Shown here in pieces: positions 50,766 through 60,302 of a DNA stretch of 64,000 nucleotides. The notes under the pieces were generated by a model. The model was not told where the DNA came from and did not search any database. It saw only the letters and a list, made by a program, of their open reading frames with translations. The position numbers and the translations under genes are program-made. The stretch's first letter is position 1. Every line of letters starts with the position of its first letter. The stretch comes from VRUE01 sp963703175 (GTDB taxonomy: Bacteria > Actinomycetota > Thermoleophilia > Solirubrobacterales > 70-9): contig OY969794.1 in NCBI GenBank assembly GCA_963703175.1, positions 930,001 through 994,000 of the forward strand, read 5' to 3'.

Positions 50766-52319
50766 ATGGAGGAGAGAAGCCCCAACCGCGCCGGTCTCGT
50801 CCTTGCGGCGTTGATCCTCGTCGCCGCCGTCGCCAACCTCAACCTCGCGGTCGCCAACGTCGCTCTGCCGGACATCGGCAAGGCGTTCGGCTCCGGCCAG
50901 ACGACGCTGAACCTGATCGCGGTCGGCTACTCGCTCGGGCTTGCGACCTCGGTCCTTTACCTCGGCGCGCTCGGCGACCGCTATGGGCGCAAGATGATGT
51001 TGCTGCTCGGCATGGGGCTCTCGATCCCCGCCTCGCTGCTGGCCGGCTTCGCCCCCTCCGACGGCGTCCTCTTCGCCGCCCGCGTGCTCGGCGGCGTCGC
51101 CGCCGGGATGGCCTTCCCGACCACGCTGGCGCTGATCACCGCGCTCTGGTCCGGCAACTCGCGGACCCGTTCAATCGCGCTGTGGTCGGCGATCGGCGGC
51201 GCGATCGCCTCGCTCGGGCCGCTGCTCTCCGGAGCGCTGCTCGAGCACTTCGACTGGGGCTCGGTCTTCCTGGTCACCCTGCCGCTGGCGGCCCTCGCGC
51301 TCTTCATGGCCTGGCGCTACGTCCCCGCCCACGTCAACGAGACGACCGAGCCGGTCGACAACTTCGGCGGGATCCTCTCGATCCTGCTGATCGCCGCGAT
51401 CGTGATGGGAATCAACCTCGCCCCGGTGCCGGGCAAGGGAACGCTGGCGATCGGACTCGGCCTCATCGCGATCGCGACCGCCGCGGCCTTCGTGATCCGC
51501 CAGCGGCGCGCGCGCTCGCCGCTCTACGACCTCGAGGTGGCGGCGCGGCGGATCTTCTGGGTCGCGGCCTGCGCCGGGATCATCGTCTTCGGCTCGCTGA
51601 TGGGCGCGATGTTCATCGGCCAGCAGTTCCTCCAGAACGTGCTCGACTACTCGACTGTGGACTCGGGCCTGGCGATCCTGCCCGCGGCGGCGCTGATGGT
51701 CGTCGTCGCCCCCCGCTCGGCGAAGCTGGTCGAGGCGCGCGGCGCCCGCTTCACCCTCTTGATCGGCTACGTCTTCTGCCTGCTCGGCTTCTTGACGATG
51801 CTGCTGCTCTGGAAGCAGGGCATCTCCTACTGGAAGGTCGGCCTCGGCTACGCGCTGATCGGGATCGGCGTCGGCTTCGCCGGAACGCCGGCTTCCCACT
51901 CGTTGACCGGCTCGGTGCCGGTCAAGCGCGCCGGCATGGCCTCCGGCACCGCCGACCTGCAGCGCGACCTCGGCGGCGCGATCATGCAGTCGATCTTCGG
52001 CGCTTTGCTGACGGCGGGCTACGCCGCCGCCGCCGGCGCCGCGATCTCCTCATCCCCGGAAGCAAGCAAGGTCAGCGAAAACGTCGAAGGCGAGCTGACC
52101 AAGTCCTTCTCCAGCGCCGCCGACCTCGCCGAACAGTACCCGCAGTACTCCACCCAGATCGTCGCCGCCGCCAAGGCTTCCTTCCTGAAGGGCGATGAGC
52201 TGGCCTACACCGCGGGCATCGTCGCCGTCCTGCTCGGCGCCGCGCTCGTCTTCTTCCTCTTTCCGAAGAAGGACGAAGAGGAGGCGCTACTCGCCCAATA
52301 CGCTGCAGAGGATGCCTGA
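50766..52319 (+). CDS. MFS drug/solute efflux transporter (DHA2, 14-segment type)
   Basis: The 517-residue protein has 14 hydrophobic segments and the motif A sequence LGALGDRYGRKMMLL. The layout resembles QacA/EmrB. It exports small amphipathic compounds using the proton gradient. A long extracytoplasmic stretch before the last segment (ASKVSENVEGELTKSF) is typical. ATG 50766 follows AAG/GGA-rich sequence; TTG 50754 is an alternative. Its stop overlaps the ltrA-like gene. Confidence 0.9.
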   Translation: MEERSPNRAGLVLAALILVAAVANLNLAVANVALPDIGKAFGSGQTTLNLIAVGYSLGLATSVLYLGALGDRYGRKMMLLLGMGLSIPASLLAGFAPSDGVLFAARVLGGVAAGMAFPTTLALITALWSGNSRTRSIALWSAIGGAIASLGPLLSGALLEHFDWGSVFLVTLPLAALALFMAWRYVPAHVNETTEPVDNFGGILSILLIAAIVMGINLAPVPGKGTLAIGLGLIAIATAAAFVIRQRRARSPLYDLEVAARRIFWVAACAGIIVFGSLMGAMFIGQQFLQNVLDYSTVDSGLAILPAAALMVVVAPRSAKLVEARGARFTLLIGYVFCLLGFLTMLLLWKQGISYWKVGLGYALIGIGVGFAGTPASHSLTGSVPVKRAGMASGTADLQRDLGGAIMQSIFGALLTAGYAAAAGAAISSSPEASKVSENVEGELTKSFSSAADLAEQYPQYSTQIVAAAKASFLKGDELAYTAGIVAVLLGAALVFFLFPKKDEEEALLAQYAAEDA

Positions 52320-53487
52320 GGAACGACAGTCGCGCCTCGGCGCCACCCTGCGCGAAGGCGAGCGGGTGACCCCGCTGGAGCTCTTTTTCGACCTCGTCTT
52401 CGTGCTGGCGATCACCCAGTGCACGGCGCTGATGTCCCACCACCCGACCTGGTCGGGTATCGCCCAAGGGCTGCTCGTGCTGGGGATGCTCTGGTGGGCG
52501 TGGACCGGCTATGCCTGGCTGACCAGCGTCGTCGACCCCGAGGAGGGCGCCGTGCGGCTGGTCATCTTCGGCGCGATGGCGGCCCTTCTACTCGTCTCGC
52601 TCTGCGTGCCGGAAGCGTTCGGCAGCCTCGCCCTCGCATTCGCCCTGATCTACGGGGTCGTGCGGAGCGCGCAGATCGCCCTCTTCATGCTCGCCAGCCC
52701 TGACGACGACGGCCTGCGCCACTCGGTGCTCGGGCTGGCCGTCAGCACGCTGATCGCCGTCTCGCTGCTGGCGCTCGCCTCGCTCTTCGACGGCCTCGCC
52801 CAGGGGGCGCTCTGGGCGCTGGCGCTGTTCCTCGATATGGCGGGGCCTTACTTCTTCGGCTCCGAGGGCTGGAAACTGATGCCGGGGCACTTCGCCGAGC
52901 GCCACGGCCTGATCGTGATCATCGCCCTCGGCGAGTCGATCGTCGCGATCGGCGTCGGCGCCTCCCACACCCTCAATCTCGGGATAGGGACCGCGGCCGT
53001 GCTCGGCGTCGCCCTGACCGCGGCGATGTGGTGGACCTACTTCGACATCGTCGCGATCGTCGCTGGCCGCCGCCTCGCCGAGGCCGAGCCGGGCCGGGTG
53101 CAGAACGAGATGGCGCGCGACTCCTATTCCTACGTGCACCTCGGCATGTTTGCCGGGATCGTCCTCGTCGCCCTCGGTCTGAAGACGACGATCGGCCACT
53201 TCGACGACCACCTGCACGCGGTGCCGGCCTTCGCCATGCTCGGCGGCTTGGCGATCTACCTGCTCAGTCACGTCGCCTTTCGCTACCGCCACATCCACAC
53301 GGTCAGCCGCCGGCGGCTGCTGATGGCGATCGTCCTGCTCATACTCGTGCCGGTGGCGACGGAAGTCCCAGCGCTGGTCGCGCTGGCCGTCGTCAACGTG
53401 CTGATCTGGGCGCTGATCGCCTACGAGACGCACAGCTACGGCGAGGGGCGTCACCAGGTCCGCCGTCCCGAAGCCGCTTCTGCCTGA
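52312..53487 (+). CDS. Low temperature requirement protein A (LtrA) family
   Basis: The 391-residue protein has about twelve membrane segments and the LtrA signature RVTPLELFFDLVFVLAITQ at the N-terminus, with GLIVIIALGESIVAIGVG in the middle. LtrA was named from a Listeria mutant failing in the cold; its biochemical role is open. ATG 52312 overlaps the MFS stop, so both are co-expressed. Confidence 0.92.
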   Translation: MPEERQSRLGATLREGERVTPLELFFDLVFVLAITQCTALMSHHPTWSGIAQGLLVLGMLWWAWTGYAWLTSVVDPEEGAVRLVIFGAMAALLLVSLCVPEAFGSLALAFALIYGVVRSAQIALFMLASPDDDGLRHSVLGLAVSTLIAVSLLALASLFDGLAQGALWALALFLDMAGPYFFGSEGWKLMPGHFAERHGLIVIIALGESIVAIGVGASHTLNLGIGTAAVLGVALTAAMWWTYFDIVAIVAGRRLAEAEPGRVQNEMARDSYSYVHLGMFAGIVLVALGLKTTIGHFDDHLHAVPAFAMLGGLAIYLLSHVAFRYRHIHTVSRRRLLMAIVLLILVPVATEVPALVALAVVNVLIWALIAYETHSYGEGRHQVRRPEAASA

Positions 53488-53556
53488 CGCCGGGGTCGAT
53501 TCGGTGATATAGGAAGGCTGCTGGCCAGCCAGCCAGCCGGTGCCTAGAATGCCGGC

Positions 53557-55038
53557 ATGGGCGAGCGGGAGGTCAGGGTCGCAGTAATCGGCGCCGGCAT
53601 GTCGGGGATCGGCGCGGCGATCCACATGCAGCGGGCCGGGATTGAAGATTTCGTCGTGCTGGAGCGGAGCGGCAAGCCGGGTGGCACCTGGCGCGACAAC
53701 ACCTACCCCGGCTGCGCCTGCGACGTGCCGACGGCGCTCTACTCCTACTCCTTCGCGCCGAAACCGGACTGGAGCCGGGCCTTCGCGCCGCAAGAGGAGA
53801 TCCGTCGCTACCTGCTCGACGTCGCTGCTGAGCACGGCGTCGCCGATCGGATTCGCTGCAACGCCGATGTGCTCGCCGCCGAGTGGGACGAGGGTCGCCG
53901 GCGCTGGCTGATCCAGACGAGCGCCGGCGACTACGTGGCGCAAGTGCTGGTTTCGGCGACGGGCCCTTGGAGCGAGCCGATCATCCCTGAGCTGCCGGGG
54001 CTGGACGATTTCGAAGGCAAGGTCTTCCACTCCTCGCGCTGGGACCACGAGCACTCACTCGAAGGCGAGAGGGTCGCGGTGATCGGCAGCGGCGCCTCGG
54101 CGGTCCAGTTCGTGCCGGAGATTCAGCCCAAGGTCGAGTCGCTGACCGTCTTCCAGCGCACCGCGCACTGGGTCCTACCCAAGGCGGACCGCCCGCTCGG
54201 CCGCCGCGCCCACACGATCTTCCGCCGCTATCCCGCTACCCAGCGCGCCCTGCGCGGCGGGCTCTACGGAACCAGCGAGATGATCGGGGTCGCGACGCGG
54301 AATCCGCGGCTACTGGCGCCGCTGCAGGCGGCCGGCCGTCGTCATCTGCGCCGCTCCGTCCCCGACCCGGCGCTGCGACGCATCCTCACCCCCGACTACA
54401 CGATCGGCTGCAAGCGGCTGCTCTTCTCGAACAACTGGTACCAAGCCCTGAGCCAGCCCAACGTCGAGGTCGTCCCCCACGCCGTCGAGGAGGTGCGCCC
54501 GCACGGGGTCGTCGGCGCCGACGGGGTTGAACGCGCGGTTGACACGATCATCCTCGGCACCGGCTTCACGATCACCGACCTGCCGATCGCCGCGCGGGTC
54601 CGCGGGCGCGAGGGGCACAGCCTCGAGCAAGACTGGCAGGGAAGCCCGACGGGCTACCTCGGCAGCGTCGTCCACGGTTTCCCCAACTTCTTCATCCTGC
54701 TCGGGCCCAATATCGGCAACGGCCACTCATCGGCCTTCGTGCTCTCCGAGACCCAGATCGGTTACATGGTCGATGCCCTGCAGAAGATGTCCAGCGGCAA
54801 CTTGGCCAGCGTCGAGGTCCGGGCCGAGACGCAAGAACACTTCAACGCCGAGGTCCAGTCCCGCCTCGCCGGCACGGTCTGGAACGCCGGCGGCTGCATG
54901 AGCTACTACCTCGACGCGAACGGCCGCAACAGCACGATGTTCCCCGGCTCGACCATCGAGCTGCGCCGCCGCCTCCGCCACTTCGACCCCACCGACTACA
55001 CCACCCAGATCGAGGAGCCAGCCCCGATCGCTGCTTGA
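53557..55038 (+). CDS. Flavin-containing Baeyer-Villiger-type monooxygenase
   Basis: The 493-residue protein has an FAD-binding GAGMSGIG near residue 12 and an NADPH-binding GSGASAVQ near residue 175. Between them lies FEGKVFHSSRW followed by D, an exact match to the type I Baeyer-Villiger fingerprint FxGxxxHxxxW(P/D). Such enzymes insert oxygen next to a ketone or hydroxylate amines and sulfides. The substrate is unknown. Confidence 0.92.
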   Translation: MGEREVRVAVIGAGMSGIGAAIHMQRAGIEDFVVLERSGKPGGTWRDNTYPGCACDVPTALYSYSFAPKPDWSRAFAPQEEIRRYLLDVAAEHGVADRIRCNADVLAAEWDEGRRRWLIQTSAGDYVAQVLVSATGPWSEPIIPELPGLDDFEGKVFHSSRWDHEHSLEGERVAVIGSGASAVQFVPEIQPKVESLTVFQRTAHWVLPKADRPLGRRAHTIFRRYPATQRALRGGLYGTSEMIGVATRNPRLLAPLQAAGRRHLRRSVPDPALRRILTPDYTIGCKRLLFSNNWYQALSQPNVEVVPHAVEEVRPHGVVGADGVERAVDTIILGTGFTITDLPIAARVRGREGHSLEQDWQGSPTGYLGSVVHGFPNFFILLGPNIGNGHSSAFVLSETQIGYMVDALQKMSSGNLASVEVRAETQEHFNAEVQSRLAGTVWNAGGCMSYYLDANGRNSTMFPGSTIELRRRLRHFDPTDYTTQIEEPAPIAA

Positions 55039-55047
55039 ACGCAGGCC

Positions 55048-55710
55048 TCAAGCCCGTCGGCGGCGCGGTCCGGCGGGGTGCTCGAACTCCTGCATTACGC
55101 CGGCGATCGCGAAGCAGAGGGCGCCCGTCAAGGTGCCCCAGTTAGCCACGCCGACCGCCAGCGCGTCGCCGGTCGCAGGGCGCACAAAGGAGGCCACGGC
55201 AGAGACCATGAAGAGGATCGAGCCGATTTGGTTGACGGCGACGATCCACCAGCCGAGGTCGCGGCGGCGCCAGATGCGCCAGCCGCCGCCGATCTCGACC
55301 ATCGCCAGGTGGCCGGAGACGAGGAAGAGCGCGCAACCGATCATGTCGGGTGACCAGACGAGGCGGTCCTCTTCGGCGGCGCCCAACCCCTCAATGAACG
55401 AGTCGACCAGGTTGATCGCAAAGACAAGCGTGCCGGCGAAGAGGACGAGGGCACTGAGCCAGGCCAGGCGCCGTGGCTCGGGGGACCACCAGCGCCAACG
55501 ATCCGGCGCGAAACCTTCCACCTCGTCGGGCTCGTTGGTGACCTGGACCAGCGAGGCGTAGCCGCCGCTGCTGAAGAAGACGCCGCCGACCAGGTAGACG
55601 ACGAGGTAGAGGTCCGGCGATGCCCCCGACTGCGCCAGCGCGGCGCCGACCGCGAAGAGCGAGCCGCCGACAACGAAGGCGGTCGCCGCGACCGCGTTGA
55701 CAATCCTCAG
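55048..55710 (-). CDS. YrhK-like membrane protein, start codon non-canonical or unclear
   Basis: The frame encodes about 220 residues with six hydrophobic segments. Two repeated halves resemble YrhK domains (VVYLVGGVFFSSGGYASLVQVTN and MIGCALFLVSGHLAMVEIGGG). The only canonical start is GTG 55521, which would drop the first two segments. Upstream in frame to the TAA there are only CTG (55710) and ATT (55704) as possible starts, just after the aldo/keto reductase stop (55713). Translational coupling at a rare start is my working model; function unknown. Confidence 0.65.
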   Translation of the reverse strand: MRIVNAVAATAFVVGGSLFAVGAALAQSGASPDLYLVVYLVGGVFFSSGGYASLVQVTNEPDEVEGFAPDRWRWWSPEPRRLAWLSALVLFAGTLVFAINLVDSFIEGLGAAEEDRLVWSPDMIGCALFLVSGHLAMVEIGGGWRIWRRRDLGWWIVAVNQIGSILFMVSAVASFVRPATGDALAVGVANWGTLTGALCFAIAGVMQEFEHPAGPRRRRA

Positions 55711-55712
55711 GG

Positions 55713-56552
55713 TTATGGGGCGACGAAGGTACCTGGGTCGGGGCCGATCCGCTTACCGACGTCGAGCGCGGCGATCTCGGTCATGTCCTCGTCGCTCAGC
55801 TCGAACTCGAAGAGGTCGAAGTTCTCTCGCATGCGAGCAGGGGTCACGGATTTTGGGATAACGACGTTGCCGAGCTGCAGGTGCCAACGCAAAAGTACCT
55901 GGGCCGGGGTCCGATCGTGACGAGCGGCAACGCTGGCGATCGTCTCGTTGACCAGCAAGTCCCCTTGAGCCAGCGGGCTCCAAGACTCGGTCGCGATGTG
56001 GTGCTCTGCGTGCCAGGCGCGCAGCTCGGCCTGCGGCAGGTGGGGATGCAGCTCGATCTGGTTTACGGTCGGCTGCGTCGCCGCCTCCCTCTCCAGCTGT
56101 TCCAGGTCCTCGATGCGGAAGTTGGAGACGCCGATCGTGCGGGAGCGCCCCTCCTGGTGGATCTGTTCGAAGGCGCGCCAAGTGTCGAGCGCCCGGCCCT
56201 CGGTAGGGACTGGCCAGTGGATTAGGTAGAGGTCGATGCGATCCATGCCAAGGCGGGCGAGACTCTTCTCGAAGGCGCCCAGAGTCGACTCGTAGCCTTG
56301 ATGTGAGTTCCACAGCTTGGTGGTGACGAAGATCTCATCGCGCGGGATGCCGGAGGCGGCGATCGCAGCTCCGACGCCGCGCTCGTTGCGGTAGGCGGCG
56401 GCGGTATCGATGTGGCGGTAGCCGATCTCGAGCGCCTCCTCGACCACCTCCTGGGTCTTTTCGGGCGGCACCTGGAAGACGCCAAAGCCCAGCTGGGGAA
56501 TCTCGACGCCGTCGTGAAGCGTCACTGCGGGGATGGAGGTCGCCTGAGTCAT
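55713..56552 (-). CDS. Aldo/keto reductase (2,5-diketogluconate-reductase-like)
   Basis: The 279-residue TIM barrel shows DTAAAYRNERGVGAAI with the catalytic Asp and Tyr, LYLIHWP with the catalytic His, and IPKSVTPARMREN for NADPH binding. It reduces aldehydes, ketones or keto-sugars. It is directly followed by the YrhK-like gene on the same strand. Confidence 0.93.
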   Translation of the reverse strand: MTQATSIPAVTLHDGVEIPQLGFGVFQVPPEKTQEVVEEALEIGYRHIDTAAAYRNERGVGAAIAASGIPRDEIFVTTKLWNSHQGYESTLGAFEKSLARLGMDRIDLYLIHWPVPTEGRALDTWRAFEQIHQEGRSRTIGVSNFRIEDLEQLEREAATQPTVNQIELHPHLPQAELRAWHAEHHIATESWSPLAQGDLLVNETIASVAARHDRTPAQVLLRWHLQLGNVVIPKSVTPARMRENFDLFEFELSDEDMTEIAALDVGKRIGPDPGTFVAP

Positions 56553-56635
56553 CTCCTACTCCCTTTCCTGTCGGGGACTGGGTAACCGCGGGGGGCGGCT
56601 ACCCGTTAGGAGAGCAATTACTCCTCTAACCCAGG

Positions 56636-56809
56636 CTAGCTGGTCGCGAGGCCGATGGCCAGCAAGGGAAAGCCGGCCATGAGACCGATGTAAGCGCCGA
56701 TCGCGAGACCGGTGAGCGTGCGGGTGGTGCTCGATCTGGCGCCGGCGATGAAGCCGACAAGCACGCAGAAGGCCGAGATTCCGAGGCCGATCCAAAAGAC
56801 GTCAGGCAT
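56636..56809 (-). CDS. Small two-span membrane protein (57 aa)
   Basis: ATG 56809 opens 57 codons with two hydrophobic segments (IGLGISAFCVLVGFIAG and AIGAYIGLMAGFPLLAIGLA) joined by a polar Ser/Thr/Arg loop. The clear pattern supports a real gene, although no good ribosome-binding site is seen. It is divergent from the Vps62-like gene. Function unknown. Confidence 0.6.
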   Translation of the reverse strand: MPDVFWIGLGISAFCVLVGFIAGARSSTTRTLTGLAIGAYIGLMAGFPLLAIGLATS

Positions 56810-56897
56810 GGGCGCGGCAGCCTATCGAACCACCCCGCCGTCGGGCGAAGTAGCCGGCCGGCCCACCGACGACAATCGCGCTGGTACGTTGACGGCG

Positions 56898-58835
56898 ATG
56901 GGTCGCCGGATCGCACTTGCCTGCGCGCTGGGTGCACTGTTCTGCCTGGGCCTGCCGGTCGGCGCAGGCGCCGCGAGCGAGGACTCCGCCGCGCAGCGAC
57001 TGATCGAGGCCTACGTGCCGCGGCTGATGCTGCGCGAAGGCGACGAAATCTGCGACACGAGCGGCGAGCAGTACGAGCCGACCACGGTCAACACCGTGCT
57101 CGGCAACCCCGAGGTGACGCTGACCGAAGCCGACGAGAACGGCGACGAAACGCGGGTCAAACGCGCTCCTACGGCCGCCGACATCGCCGGGCTCGGCGAA
57201 GGGTTCCACCTCAACCTGCCGGCCGACCCGCTCGGCGACACCTGTGACTACGCCAAAGACTTCGCCAAGCTGAAGCGAGAAGGCAAGGCGCCCGCAATCA
57301 CCTACGCCCACATCGCGCGGCAGAAGGGACGCCCAGGGCTCGCCATCCAGTACTGGTTCTTCTGGTACTTCAACCAGTTCAACGACCTGCACGAGGGCGA
57401 CTGGGAGGGGATGCAGATCGTCTTCGACTCTTCCAATCCGGCCCGGGCACTGCGCGAAGGCCCAAGCGAAGTCGGCCTCTTCCAGCACGGCGGCGGCGAG
57501 AAGGCCGACTGGGAAGACGGCAAGGTCGAGAAGGAAGGCACGCACCCGGTGGTCTATCCGGCGGCGGGCTCGCACGCGACCTTCTACGAACCGGCGGTCT
57601 ACATCCAGAACGGCCGCAAAGGCTCCGGCGTCGGCTGTGACGACACCAGCTCGCCGCTGCGCCGGCTCGTCGTCCACCCGGTCCGGGTGCCAACCCACCC
57701 GGGGCCGTATGGCCGCTTCGCCTGGCTCACCTATGAAGGCCGCTGGGGGCAGTGGGAGAAGAGCTTCAACAACGGGCCGACCGGCGCGCAGACCAAGACC
57801 CGCTGGCTCGCGCCGATGACCTGGATGGAAGAAATCCGCTCGACCAGCCCGCACCTGCCGGCCGGCTCGGTCCTGGGCCCGACCATCACGAAGTCCTTCT
57901 GCGGCGCCGTCGCCTCGGTCACCTCCTTCCTCAACCACACCCAGGACTCCCCCTGGGTTCTGATGCTCGTGCCGATCGTGGCGCTGCTGCTGATCGGGCT
58001 GATCGCGTGGCGCACGCGCTGGTGGCCGCTCCATCTCGGCGAGCTGCGCCGCAGCCGCGCCTTCGGCCAGTTGCTGCTCGCCTCGGCTGGGCTCTACTGG
58101 CGCCACTGGCGCGTCTTCGCGCCGATCGGCCTGACCGCGATCCCGATCATCGGCGGCTTCGACCTACTGACCCGATTGCTCACCGGAGACGCCGGTCGGC
58201 GGCTCGACGACAAGGTCGGGCACTCCGGCCTACACAGCGCGCTCGGCGACATCATCAGCGGGATCGGTGGCCCGATCGCCTCGGCGATCATCGCCGCCGT
58301 GGTGATTGCCGCCGCACGGCAGATCAGCGAGACGGGCGAGGCGAGCTTCGTCGAGTCCTACCGCGGCATGTGGCGGCGCTTCCGTCGCGTCGTCGGAGCG
58401 CAGCTGCTGGCGTCGCTGGCGCTGTTCGGGATGCTGATCACGGTCGTTGGCATTCCCTTCGCCGCCTGGAAGTACGTCGGCTGGCTCTTCCTCCAACAGC
58501 AGATCCTCTTCGAGGACAAGACTGTGCGCGAGGCCTTCCGCGGCAGCTCCGAGCTGGTCCGCGGCCGCTGGTGGTACACGCTGCGCGTCGCCGCGGTCTT
58601 CTGGCTGATCGGCATCGTCACCGGCCCGGCGCTCGGCTTCGCCCTGATCTTCGCCGACATCTCGCTGATCCTGATCAACGCGATCGGCGCAGTCGTCTTC
58701 GCCCTGCTCGTCCCCTACATCGCGATCGGCCGCACGCTGCTCTACTTCGATCTCCAGGCAGAGATGGCCGCGGCGCCGGCGAAGAAACGCTGGCGCGAAC
58801 GTCTGCCCCGGCGTACCGCGCCGGCCGAGGCATAG
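56898..58835 (+). CDS. Exported Vps62-like domain fused to a polytopic membrane region
   Basis: The 645-residue protein has a signal peptide (IALACALGALFCLGLPVGAG). An extracytoplasmic domain of about 330 residues follows with LAIQYWFFWYFNQFNDLHEGDWEGMQ, characteristic of Vps62/DUF946-like proteins. The C-terminal 280 residues hold about six membrane segments resembling DUF975-like proteins. The combination is unusual to me. A role in envelope structure is conceivable but not shown. ATG 56898 starts the signal peptide. Confidence 0.8.
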   Translation: MGRRIALACALGALFCLGLPVGAGAASEDSAAQRLIEAYVPRLMLREGDEICDTSGEQYEPTTVNTVLGNPEVTLTEADENGDETRVKRAPTAADIAGLGEGFHLNLPADPLGDTCDYAKDFAKLKREGKAPAITYAHIARQKGRPGLAIQYWFFWYFNQFNDLHEGDWEGMQIVFDSSNPARALREGPSEVGLFQHGGGEKADWEDGKVEKEGTHPVVYPAAGSHATFYEPAVYIQNGRKGSGVGCDDTSSPLRRLVVHPVRVPTHPGPYGRFAWLTYEGRWGQWEKSFNNGPTGAQTKTRWLAPMTWMEEIRSTSPHLPAGSVLGPTITKSFCGAVASVTSFLNHTQDSPWVLMLVPIVALLLIGLIAWRTRWWPLHLGELRRSRAFGQLLLASAGLYWRHWRVFAPIGLTAIPIIGGFDLLTRLLTGDAGRRLDDKVGHSGLHSALGDIISGIGGPIASAIIAAVVIAAARQISETGEASFVESYRGMWRRFRRVVGAQLLASLALFGMLITVVGIPFAAWKYVGWLFLQQQILFEDKTVREAFRGSSELVRGRWWYTLRVAAVFWLIGIVTGPALGFALIFADISLILINAIGAVVFALLVPYIAIGRTLLYFDLQAEMAAAPAKKRWRERLPRRTAPAEA

Positions 58836-58860
58836 GCGTCGGCGCGGTAGGTTTTCGGGC

Positions 58861-59457
58861 GTGAAGCTGCTCGCCTTCAGTGACTTGCACCGTGACCTCG
58901 GCCAGGCGGCTGAGCTGGTCGAGATGTCAACCGAGGCGGACGTGGTGATCGGCGCCGGTGACTTCGCCTCGGTGCACGAGGGCCTGGAGGAGACGATCGA
59001 GGCGCTGGCGGCGATCGAGGCGCCGACGGTGCTCGTCCCTGGCAACAATGAGACCGAGGACGCGCTGCGCGAGGCGGCCGCCGGGTGGAGCGCCGCCACG
59101 GTCCTACATGGATCCGGCATGACGATCGAGGGCGTTGAGTTTTACGGCCTAGGCGCCGGAGTCCCAGTCACCCCTTGGGACTGGAGCTTCGACCTCGACG
59201 ACGAGGCTGCCGCGGAGAAGCTCGCCGCCTGCCCCGTGGGTGCAGTCCTCGTCCTCCACTCGCCGCCTCAGGGCCATTGCGACGCCAACGGCAGCGGCGA
59301 CCACTTCGGCAGCCCCGCCCTGCTCTCAGCGATCGAAGCGAAGTCGCCTGTCCTGGCGGTCTGCGGTCACATCCACGAGTCCTGGGGCTGCCAGAGCCAG
59401 ATCGGTGAAACTCCGATCCGCAATCTCGGCCCCGTCGGCACCTGGCTCGAGGTTTAG
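58861..59457 (+). CDS. Calcineurin-like metallophosphoesterase
   Basis: The 198-residue protein has the metal-site motifs FSDLHRD, GAGDF, GNNE and GHIHES in order, with HSPP between. It belongs to the small YfcE/MJ0936-like phosphoesterases, which cleave phosphodiesters with Mn or similar metals. GTG 58861 is the start. Its last 130 bp overlap the convergent gene at 59326. Confidence 0.9.
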   Translation: MKLLAFSDLHRDLGQAAELVEMSTEADVVIGAGDFASVHEGLEETIEALAAIEAPTVLVPGNNETEDALREAAAGWSAATVLHGSGMTIEGVEFYGLGAGVPVTPWDWSFDLDDEAAAEKLAACPVGAVLVLHSPPQGHCDANGSGDHFGSPALLSAIEAKSPVLAVCGHIHESWGCQSQIGETPIRNLGPVGTWLEV

Positions 59458-60180
59458 GCCGGAATTCACCGGAACATTGCCGTCCCCGGGCTGAGCGACT
59501 TCGTTTTCGTCATCTCCAACCGGGGGTTCCGGAGCGGCGCCGGTTTCAGGTAAGCCTCGGCGAGGGGGCAGCGGAACTTCCTCCGACGGGGGCAGGACTT
59601 CTGGCTCTTCTCCTTCTTCTGGGGTGACGGCGCCGGCGGGAATCGGTGAGCCAGTCGTCGTCTCGCTGCCATCTCGGCCTTCCTCGCCGCTCGCCGCTGA
59701 GCCCGGCGCACCGCTGGGTTCAGTTTGCTTCCCGGACGAGGGGGGCGCAGGGGCGTCCGCGCCTTTTGGCGTCAGGGAGCCGGGGTTTCGGGAAACGACC
59801 TTGGCGGAGGCCGGCGCGACGGCGGTCGTCTCGTTCACCTGTCTTCCGCCCTCCGCGCTTCCGCTCCCCCCAGTGGGGAGCTCGGGGTCAAGCGGGGCTG
59901 CCGTGCGGATCGCCGAACCGGCGGCGACGCCGGTGGCGGTGTTTGACCCGCTGTCTGAAGTTAAGTCGTGGCGCTGCCCGCCGTCCCCGTCGGCAACCGC
60001 AACCGCGCTGCCCACGCTGGCACTGCTCCCACCCGCCGAACCTTGAAGTCCGAAACCAGGAACCGTCCAGTCCTGCGGCGCTTGCAGCGAGACGAGCGGC
60101 ACAAAGGCGACGAAGGCCGCCACGATCAGGGCAGTCCCGAACACTGCACCGGCTAGATAGGTCTGGGCCCAGCTTTTCAT
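59326..60180 (-). CDS. Exported low-complexity Pro/Gly/Ser/Glu-rich protein
   Basis: The 284-residue protein starts with a membrane or signal segment (YLAGAVFGTALIVAAFVAFVPLV). It continues as a disordered stretch rich in Ser, Gly, Pro and Glu, like stalk or linker proteins outside the wall. The C-terminal 44 codons overlap the phosphoesterase gene on the other strand, an unusually long tail overlap. The reading frame could therefore be real only in its first part. No family assigned. Confidence 0.6.
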   Translation of the reverse strand: MKSWAQTYLAGAVFGTALIVAAFVAFVPLVSLQAPQDWTVPGFGLQGSAGGSSASVGSAVAVADGDGGQRHDLTSDSGSNTATGVAAGSAIRTAAPLDPELPTGGSGSAEGGRQVNETTAVAPASAKVVSRNPGSLTPKGADAPAPPSSGKQTEPSGAPGSAASGEEGRDGSETTTGSPIPAGAVTPEEGEEPEVLPPSEEVPLPPRRGLPETGAAPEPPVGDDENEVAQPGDGNVPVNSGLNLEPGADGAEIADRSFTDLALAAPGLVDVTADRQDRRLRFDR

Positions 60181-60302
60181 CCTGCCTCCATTGGATTACT
60201 AATCCAGCCTGGCACGGCTCGGGGGAACTGCCATACCCATTATTTGGACTTTCCCGTGTAGGCTCGACTAGACCACCGAAAAATCGAGTGGAGGAGGACG
60301 AG

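Noticed and set aside
55341..55703. A TTG-started 120-codon frame overlapping the YrhK-like gene
   Set aside because: It is a shifted, Ser/Arg-rich frame without hydrophobic pattern; the frame used for the YrhK-like gene carries clear membrane segments.
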